NCBI GenBank assembly: GCA_014634225.1
Contig: BLFN01000468.1
Span: 2,422,298-2,432,297 of the forward strand
Direction: 5' to 3'
From: Acropora yongei
Taxonomy: Eukaryota > Cnidaria > Anthozoa > Scleractinia > Acroporidae
DNA: 10,000 bases
Below the pieces are notes generated by a model. The model did no database searches. It worked only from the letters and a program-made list of their open reading frames with translations, and was not told the DNA's origin. The position numbers and the translations under genes are program-made. Shown here piece by piece: positions 1 through 6,700 of the stretch. Within the stretch, counting starts at the first letter, position 1. Every line of letters starts with the position of its first letter.

Positions 1-1120
1 TCAAATGATTTCATGGCACTTCTTTCCCTTGAGTTGAATTACAATCTTTACAACTGCCACATCAACGAGTCTTAAGATTTATTCGTTTCCCATGAAAGCG
101 TTACTCCTCGGGATTTCCTATGACGGTGACTTCACGGTATGTCTGATGATTGCGGTGTCCAGTAAGACAGTACCTATTTTGCAGTGTTTCATTGTTTTCA
201 AATAAGTCCTACCTGATCTAACAATTGACAGACACTACCGAAACAGAATACGTCTTCTCATATTTTCCTGCTTTGAAACAACAATTAAAGCTCATAAGAA
301 TGATGTCGAATCCATAAACTCATGTATAGGCAAGTCAAAGGTGAACTTGAAGCTGTCAGGGGTCGCTAACGAGATACTTCAGTTAAATGTTACTTCGGCA
401 GAGTGAAACCGTCTATGATTGGATTACAGGATTCTATGTTGCCATAAAGCAGTGCATTCCCTTAGTAACGAGATTCACAATCCGGGAAAACAATCCGTTA
501 CGTTTTCGGAAGGGTTATTTTTGACATGCTTGGTGATCAAAAAGGTCAGCTCACATTTTCGCAAGAAGAGACTTGGCTGGGATGGTCGTGCAAAAAAAGT
601 GAAAAATACAAATTCTGATACGAAAATATTCTTTCTAACGCGAGTCAGTCAGTCTCCTCTACTAACTACGGGGCAGTTCAACTTTCCCCCTTCGAAATCT
701 GAACGGATCAATTTCTTCTCGCTGGTAAAAAAATATCTCCTGAAACAGTCTCTATGTCCCTCCAAGGCTTTTACTTGAATTTGTTGGTTACGTGCCTCTG
801 ACCTGTTGGAAACTGAATCGCTTAGAAGCCTGCGAAAATCGGCCACTAAAAAAATTGAGCCCACAGTACCAGGTGCTAAACTGACATTCATTCCCAGTTT
901 CCCTCCATTGAACGTGCGCCAATCTGTCTTTTTGGATGATATTTGTCGCCGAAAAATGTTTGAAAACGAAGCACTGAACTTGATCTTGTATCAGTGAGTG
1001 TTATCTCGAGCTAGAGACAAGGTAGGAGTGATAGTGTGTAGATGTCAGGAAGTGGAATTTAGAATTTTAAAACTTTAAAAATTTGGAATTTCAAAAGTGA
1101 ACTTTTCCCCTTTTTTGGGG
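1..1120. other. Unassigned 5' region, no recognisable gene
   Basis: I see no family motif and no exon chain here. A short frame is open from base 1 to a TAA at 73-75; it could be the tail of a gene to the left but is too short to support. A plus-strand frame from about 779 to 1000 runs into a GTGAGT-like donor near 1001, but no partner exon in a matching phase was found. About 1050-1090 is A/T-rich low-complexity sequence. Confidence 0.5.
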
Positions 1121-1124
1121 TTTA

Positions 1125-1264
1125 CCTCGGTGTAAAAACCTGTGACATTTTTTCTTTGTTTTGATAGCTCGTTCTGGGGTTTGGTTATTGTTAAATGGTC
1201 TCTGGGCTCTTTTGTTTTCTTTGTTTTACGTCATCCGTGAGCTTGACAAGTTTTTACACCGAGG
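1125..1264. repeat. Small inverted-repeat element (MITE-like), 140 bp
   Basis: The 15 bases CCTCGGTGTAAAAAC at 1125-1139 are repeated exactly in inverted orientation at 1250-1264 (GTTTTTACACCGAGG). The ~110 bases between are T-rich on the plus strand and non-coding. Flanking bases outside the arms are only loosely complementary, so the true ends may lie slightly further out. The form is that of a miniature inverted-repeat element. No target-site duplication was clear, and no family is assigned. Confidence 0.5.
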
Positions 1265-1469
1265 ATGAGCCCTCTTTTGAGTATAAAATAAATACATTAA
1301 AAACCCGCGTATAAGAACCTTACATTTAAGAACCTTTTAGGCTAAAATTTCATTTTTAAGCACCCTTCACATATGAAGGCTAAAATCCTAAAACAGCTTC
1401 TTATTTTCCAAAAAAAAAATATATATATAGAATTAAGAAATTTTTTCCCAAAAAATATATATATTTAAC

Positions 1470-1650
1470 AAATAGATTCCATGTTGCTGTGCGTCTGTTC
1501 AGTAATAGATCACAGATGATGTCAAAATGTGGTATGAACAAACAAGTGGCACACGAGGCGCAGCTGAGTGTGTCACTGATGTTCTTACCACATATTGATG
1601 TCCTCTCTAATCTATTACTGAACAGACGCCCGGCAACATGGAATCTATTT
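1470..1650. repeat. Long hairpin (fold-back) element, 41-bp arms
   Basis: The arms 1470-1510 and 1610-1650 are inverted copies matching at 39 of 41 positions; they share AAATAGATTCCATGTTGC and GCGTCTGTTCAGTAATAGAT. Pairing continues inward at lower identity (for example ATGTGGTA near 1527 against TACCACAT near 1587), so almost the whole 181 bp can fold into one stem around CGAGGCGCAGCTGAG. A/T-rich flanks may extend the arms to about 1455 and 1665. I recall this arm as a repeat common in stony corals, unchecked. The short open frame across it is an accident of the repeat. Confidence 0.8.
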
Positions 1651-1798
1651 CTTTTATATAATAAAGAATGAAAATATACGGAGAAAAGCCTTTTTATTTA
1701 AAATTTCGCCACTTTGACAGACGCGAAAATAGCACTTTGACGTGATCTGTTGTCTATTCAAAATGAAGCGAACTGATTGGTCGGTATGCTTAGCAAAA

Positions 1799-1907
1799 AT
1801 TGTGATTGGTTCAAATTCATTTCAAAAATTTCAAAAACTTGAATCGAGTGCTGTCATCATCTGTGCGTCTGTCCACTAATAGATCATAGGCGAGAACCAA
1901 TCACAAT
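1799..1907. repeat. Inverted repeat pair with 14-bp perfect arms
   Basis: ATTGTGATTGGTTC at 1799-1812 is matched in inverted orientation by GAACCAATCACAAT at 1894-1907. The pair lies inside the 956-bp TA-flanked element and encloses the partial copy of the hairpin arm, so it may mark a further decayed insertion or part of the same composite repeat. Confidence 0.45.
1861..1886 (+). repeat. Partial extra copy of the 1470-1650 hairpin arm
   Basis: CTGTGCGTCTGT-N-CA-N-TAATAGATCA at 1861-1886 repeats the left arm at 1487-1512 in the same direction with a few mismatches. The sequence after it diverges. It is a fragment of the same repeat family. Confidence 0.55.
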
Positions 1908-2163
1908 GCGAGAATAATTTGGGTTATTATATAAATATATATATAACACAGTCTGTATGCAATAATACTCTAGACACTATAGCATGGTTACATAAAACTT
2001 GCCCTCCTTGAATATAATTACTAAACAGAGATGAATAGGATGAACCTCTGGTACTGTTTTTGGACATTAAACACCAGATCATTTAAAAATTCAGCTTTAT
2101 TTCTTGAACAAAAGTTAGGAACCTAATTAAGAACCTAGTTAGGCTAATTTTACACTAAATACC

Positions 2164-2181
2164 ATCAGAGTTAACTCTGAT
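2164..2181. repeat. Perfect 18-bp palindrome
   Basis: ATCAGAGTTAACTCTGAT is its own reverse complement and is flanked on both sides by TACCA-like sequence. It lies about 45 bases inside the right terminal repeat of the 956-bp element. A role in transposase binding is possible but nothing shows it. Confidence 0.5.
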
Positions 2182-2250
2182 ACCATTTATATAAGAACCT
2201 GTTTGGGGTAACTTGGAAAAATCTAGGTTCTTAAACGCGGGTTTTTACTG

Positions 2251-2938
2251 TACTTAATGTATACGTATTCAGATTTTTCGTTGTTTATACTATTGAAGGG
2301 CTAGGTATAGGAGACACCCGTTATTCTCAAGAAACATTTCTTAATTGTACTGCAATTGGTAGGAGTGTAAGTGTCACTTCAACTTCACTTTGTGTCCTAA
2401 ATTGGTAACTTGTCTTTAACGAAACAATCATTTATTGATAGTCTATTCGTAACAGTGAAGTCTTGAGCTTGTACGCTCAAAAGAAAACTTAAAAGAAAGA
2501 CATCCCACAAACTCCACCAAAAATGTGCCATTCTCAGAAATTCAGACAATTAAAATTGTGCCTTTTACTTTTAAAATAATCAACAATTCCTGTCAGTTCC
2601 TGATCAATCCCACCAAATTAAAAATAACCATTCCCAGGCATTCTGCAGAATGTCCATTTTCCTAAGGTATCCCAATTTTTTTGTCTTGGAATTGTTAAGA
2701 ATTCTTAGGAATTTCGAGTGATTCCCACTAGCATTTATATAAATTAATCCTTTCCAGAAATGCTAAGAAATTTCAAGTTTCTGAAGTGATACTAATTTGC
2801 ATGTCTTGAGACTTCTTAGGAATTCATGGCAACTCCTAGGAATTCCAACATTTCGGGTAAATGATTTTGGAAGGATTATGCAAGACAACGTCTAACAAAC
2901 AAACCAGCAATTTGAGTCATTTTGTATAACAAAACAAT
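2251..2938. other. AT-rich intergenic stretch with degenerate AGGAATT repeats
   Basis: No coding sequence is recognisable. Between about 2580 and 2850 the words AGGAATT and AATTCCT recur (2584, 2708, 2817, 2837). Two blocks starting near 2665 and 2783 share a loose order of words (ATCCCAATTT or ATACTAATTT, then TGTCTTG, then TTCTTAGGAATT), which suggests a diverged duplication of roughly 120 bases. A 14-bp palindrome, CATTCTGCAGAATG, sits near 2639. Confidence 0.35.
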
Positions 2939-3050
2939 ATAATTCACTTTTGCAATGATCATAATGTGAATTATCAAGGCCTCGCTTTGTGTCATTTGCC
3001 TCACCCTTCAGCTTCATCTTGCACACAACAAAGACCTCGGCCTTGATAAT
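2939..3050. repeat. Compound hairpin repeat (MITE-like)
   Basis: Two inverted pairs overlap. ATAATTCAC (2939-2947) pairs with GTGAATTAT (2966-2974). ATTATCAAGGCC (2970-2981) pairs with GGCCTTGATAAT (3039-3050), with weaker pairing continuing inward (CTTTGT against ACAAAG). The loop runs over roughly 2995-3025. The layout resembles a fold-back repeat that I recall from cnidarian genomes, unchecked. The minus-strand open frame across it is not supported as a gene. Confidence 0.6.
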
Positions 3051-3054
3051 ACTC

Positions 3055-3497
3055 GCTATCATACTCAACCTCATCCAATAATATTGTTCATGGGATGAGT
3101 GTTCCGCTCGTCACCAATATCCAACCAAAAGAAGACTAAAATATGTTTTTGTCTCATTCATTTGACTATTTGCCGTGACCCCTTATTTTATCCTGCTTAC
3201 TAACTTTTTTTGTTTATGAGTCTTTGAGTACTTAGCATACACTTGTTTTGATCCCTATCAGATTTTTGTGCAAAAGATTCCTGGAATTTCATTTTCCCCT
3301 ACCTGGGTTTGCTAAACAAAATATGATCAATAACAAACCTTTAATCTACATTACCAATGAATGTTTAGAACTGCCCCAATACCCAACTAAAGGATGCCTT
3401 GATTCTTGTGTCTTTACTTTATTTCCACTCCTAAATTTCTGCTTAGTAGTAAACTGAAGTGTTTAACACCCTAATCCAATTTGTCTATTTGTCCCAG
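3055..3497. other. Presumed intron or upstream sequence ending in a splice acceptor
   Basis: No exon is recognisable. The stretch ends in a pyrimidine-rich tract and CAG at 3495-3497, the acceptor for the first identified exon. That exon starts inside a codon (two leading bases), so at least one coding exon ending in phase 1 should lie further 5'. None was found in this window. Confidence 0.45.
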
Positions 3498-3794
3498 GGA
3501 GATGTAAATCAGCATTCCACGAGTTCCTAACTGATATTCTAGAACTTGTTGCGGACCGTGTTGAGTTACAAAGTGTGAAATCCAGGAACATGATTCTACC
3601 ACATTGCACATGGGATAAGTTTGGAGAGTTGTTGGCAGACAGTGGAGCACGCAGCTTAGGACTTTTTGATGAACTTATGTCATTTTTCTCAACAATGAAC
3701 ATGTACTCCTCACATAAGCTGCAGATCTCTGACACACGCGAGTACCAGGATTTCCTCCAATTGTTTACAGGGAAAGCCAAAACACGTGCAACAG
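3498..3794 (+). CDS. Exon A: P-loop remnant and Walker-B-like region of DUF3987
   Basis: The exon has a pyrimidine-rich CAG acceptor and an ACAG|GTGAGC donor, and is phase 1 at both ends. It encodes 98 whole codons beginning RCKSAFHEFL, the position where family members have the end of the Walker A loop followed by a helix. A canonical loop reads G-x-G-K-S; here a cysteine stands where the second glycine is expected. Further on, TWDKFGELLADSGARSLGLF leads directly into DELMSFFSTMNMY, the family's T-x-x-x-L-x-x-L-A then DE pattern. The NTPase N-terminal part before the P-loop is absent from the window. Confidence 0.82.
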
Positions 3795-6700
3795 GTGAGC
3801 TGCATGATGAGCTTCTATTTTTACAAGAATATTGAGGATTAAACAATTCCCAATCAACATAGCCATAATTGACTGCAAGGATTCAACCTTACCACACCAC
3901 AGACATTAATTTTACATTCATTTTAGTAAGTCATTGCAAGTCTCCCTATTCTACATGTGTTGTTGACCAAAATTGCACTTTCTTCAAAAGTAAAGATAAA
4001 TATAGTTTCTAAACATCTATTACTTTGTCCTAATCAAGTATCAGGGGATGGAAATCTGGAGGGCATAATCTCATTGTAGATATTAACCCTTAACTTTATA
4101 TTGTCTTGGTATGTTTTAACTAGTCAAATTTCTGTATTTTCATACAAATTTAGCTTTGAAAAAAAATTCAATCTAAAGAACACTATATTTACAACAAATG
4201 TGTTGTCGCCACTGACAACAATAACACAATTTTAAAGTGGCACACAACTCTATTTGTAATTATTTTATGTAATACTATGGTAGTACTACCTCCCATTTTG
4301 CTTTGCAGTAACTGGAAATGCAAATTTCAAGATGGATCGAACATCATTTTCATTTCTTGGATTTACACAACCATACACAGCCCTTCCTGTAATCCAAGAC
4401 ACTTCAAATAATGCTAAAGGATTCACCTCAAGAATCCTGTGGTATTTTCCACAACCTGTTTTTGCAAAGTTTGAAGACACCCTTCTAACTTCAGATGAAA
4501 AGCATGTAGTAGATGCCTTTAAAGAACAATTTGGTGAGTATAATTGTGTGGGAGTTAATAGTCATGTGGGAAACATACCAACAGATACATCTCACACTTT
4601 CCTTAAATCACAGGCCACACCCCAAATTATTTGAAAGTATTATAATATGACAGCAGCATTTAAACCAAATATCCTGCAACGATAATGCCCCTCTTTAGGA
4701 GAAATTATGTCCCATATCAAGTCAATTGACTCTCAATTTGTGATGGCTATTACCTATTACTGCTAGTTTCCTCAAACAACTACCATAATATCAACTCCTT
4801 TTTTTCTGCAGTGGACTTCTTAGCAGATTTATATGTAAATGGCGAGTCCACCTTTGAGATCGAAGAACAAAGCACTTCAAAGATGAAAACAGTTACGGTT
4901 ACACCTAATGTGTACACACTATCAAAAGAGGCTATTGCAGAATTCAAAACCATCCATGATGAGTGGGAATTGGATGTCTGTGAAAGAAACCCTTATGATG
5001 CCTTAATTGGAGGTAGCTTTTCCTTATATGAATCATTCCAAGATAATAATAATTTTATTATTGTCTAACAATATCAGAAAACAATTTTGGCTGAGAGCAT
5101 GTCTTTGTATCCTAAAGCAATAGGGCAGAAAAATGAAATTGGTGTAGATGGTTTGATTACTGCAGTTAATTATTAAGACTAAGTATTCTCATTCATTAAC
5201 AAGTCATAGACAGAAAGTCAAACATAATCATGAAAAACATTACTTGCAGTTATTATTCCAAATTGCATTTAAAATCGTGCAAGTAAGTATACAAATTATT
5301 ATATTATATTGCCAAACCTATATAAAGGGCTATTGATGACATTTTTGAAGACTACAAACATTATGTCATACTTGATATCAATATAACATTGATTAAACAT
5401 GAAGATCCATGTATTCTACTTAACATCATCAGTAAACTACTGCCAAAACAACTCCAGTTCATAAATGATTGCAATCTCTTCATTGCTACCTAAAGAAACA
5501 ATTGCATTATGCGGGCTACTTTGACAATTACCTTCCATGCACTATTGCAGGACTATACTCAAGAGGAAAGTCACATGTTCTGCGTCTCTCCGTGCCTGTC
5601 CAGCTATTACTGTCTGCATTTAGTAACTTCACACAGGTATTTTTGCACCTACTTCTAATAAGCCCTTGCACTTGGGGAGCCAGTATATCGAAAGAAAGAA
5701 AGTTACCACTATTGAACCATACTTTTCAAGGGATATGTTCTACATAGTCAAAATGGAATCATGGTAACACTAGCACATCCATTCATCCAACACAATCTCA
5801 TAAGTACAAATATTCAGAGTCAGACAGCAATTACCTATTTTCATACTAAGTAAATCATGGCCATATTTTCAGGAAAGCCCAGCTTTGCTCCTCTTAACAT
5901 CCCCACATACCAAAGTTGCTCTTTTATTTTGCTACTTATCCCAATAATGGCAAGTTTGGATTAATAATGCAAGCCCTGTTAGGCAGGCTGACCTGCTTTA
6001 CCGACATCTTTGCTGATGCATGTTGACTTTGATGAGATTTTGCGTCCACTCAGTTATATCAGCAAGTGGCGGCCTTACCAGATCTTCCCTTAACCTCCTG
6101 AGATCTCACCAGGCAAGCCACAAACATTGTTCGGATATAAAAAGTGTAACCTGCTTTGCCAACCTGAAAATTCGTGAATACACCTGCAATCCCTTGAAAA
6201 TGCACTCTGTTTGTGTGAGCACAGTTCTTTTGTTTTAATTTTTTGGGTTTAAATAAACTTCCAATAATTTAAACCATGCAAAAGAAAAAAATGCAGTTGC
6301 TACTATTAAACCTTTTGCTTGAATTTGAAGTCATGTCAACAAAAACATCTCGGTAAACCAAGCTGAAGTTTTCAAATATAGACTCTTCAGGCCATTTATC
6401 AGACCAGCTGCTTTCCGAGGCTAGCTCTCCCACATGTAATACAGCTTGTAGCAGTGGAGTCTGGACATAACCATACCCACCATATGAAATACTCTTTATT
6501 GCTTATCACTTGCTTTGAACATCATAGTATATGTGCTAATAAGCTAAACTAGGTACCTGGCATTCACTTTCACTGACTGTCAATGTTTTAGCTACTAATT
6601 TCAACTCTCTTGTGAAGTAACTGCTTTCAACCTTGCCTTTCAGATAGAAAGTGACACTTCACAACCAGGGAGTCAAGTTGACCCACATGCTGTGGCAGAT

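Larger units (their letters stand above)
1295..2250. mobile_element. Non-autonomous TA-flanked DNA transposon, 956 bp, with nested repeats
   Basis: Two 26-base terminal inverted repeats face each other at 1295-1320 and 2225-2250 and agree at 24 of 26 positions; the shared core is AAAAACCCGCG followed by TAAGAACCT. Both ends abut a TA dinucleotide (1293-1294 and 2251-2252), the target-site duplication expected of Tc1/mariner-type transposons. AAGAACCT recurs at 1313, 1328, 2129 and 2193 and inverted at 2225. The block AAGAACCT-NN-TTAGGCTAA is found near both ends (1328 and 2129) in the same direction. There is no transposase-like reading frame, so the element is non-autonomous. A hairpin element and a fragment of the same family lie inside it. 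The superfamily is inferred only from the TA flanks. Confidence 0.75.

Noticed and set aside
1..75. Open frame from the window edge to TAA, as a possible C-terminus of an upstream gene
   Set aside because: Only 24 codons, no motif, no splice acceptor visible; it could be chance.
92..136. ATG followed by 15 codons and a good donor (ACG|GTATGT), as a possible first exon
   Set aside because: It ends in phase 0, while exon A needs phase 1, and nothing links it to a known N-terminus.
419..778. Plus-strand frame of 119 codons
   Set aside because: It begins with TTG rather than ATG, has no family motif and shows no splice context.
649..1001. Overlapping frames on both strands (649-891 minus; 806-997 plus) near a GTGAGT donor at 1001
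   Set aside because: Neither product is recognisable. The plus-strand frame would leave in phase 2 and has no in-phase partner.
3248..3457. Plus-strand frame just upstream of exon A, as the missing 5' exon
   Set aside because: Its composition looks non-coding, it has no P-loop-like end, and it has no donor giving the phase-1 exit needed.
3463..3846. Minus-strand frame of 127 codons
   Set aside because: It lies antisense over exon A, whose plus-strand product has clear family motifs.
5040..5067. AT-rich near-palindrome AGATAATAATA / TATTATTGTCT after exon C
   Set aside because: Low-complexity A/T sequence; pairing is easily produced by chance.
5873..5950. Exon opened by the ATATTTTCAG acceptor
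   Set aside because: It stops in the required phase after 24 codons with no good donor and no resemblance to the domain.
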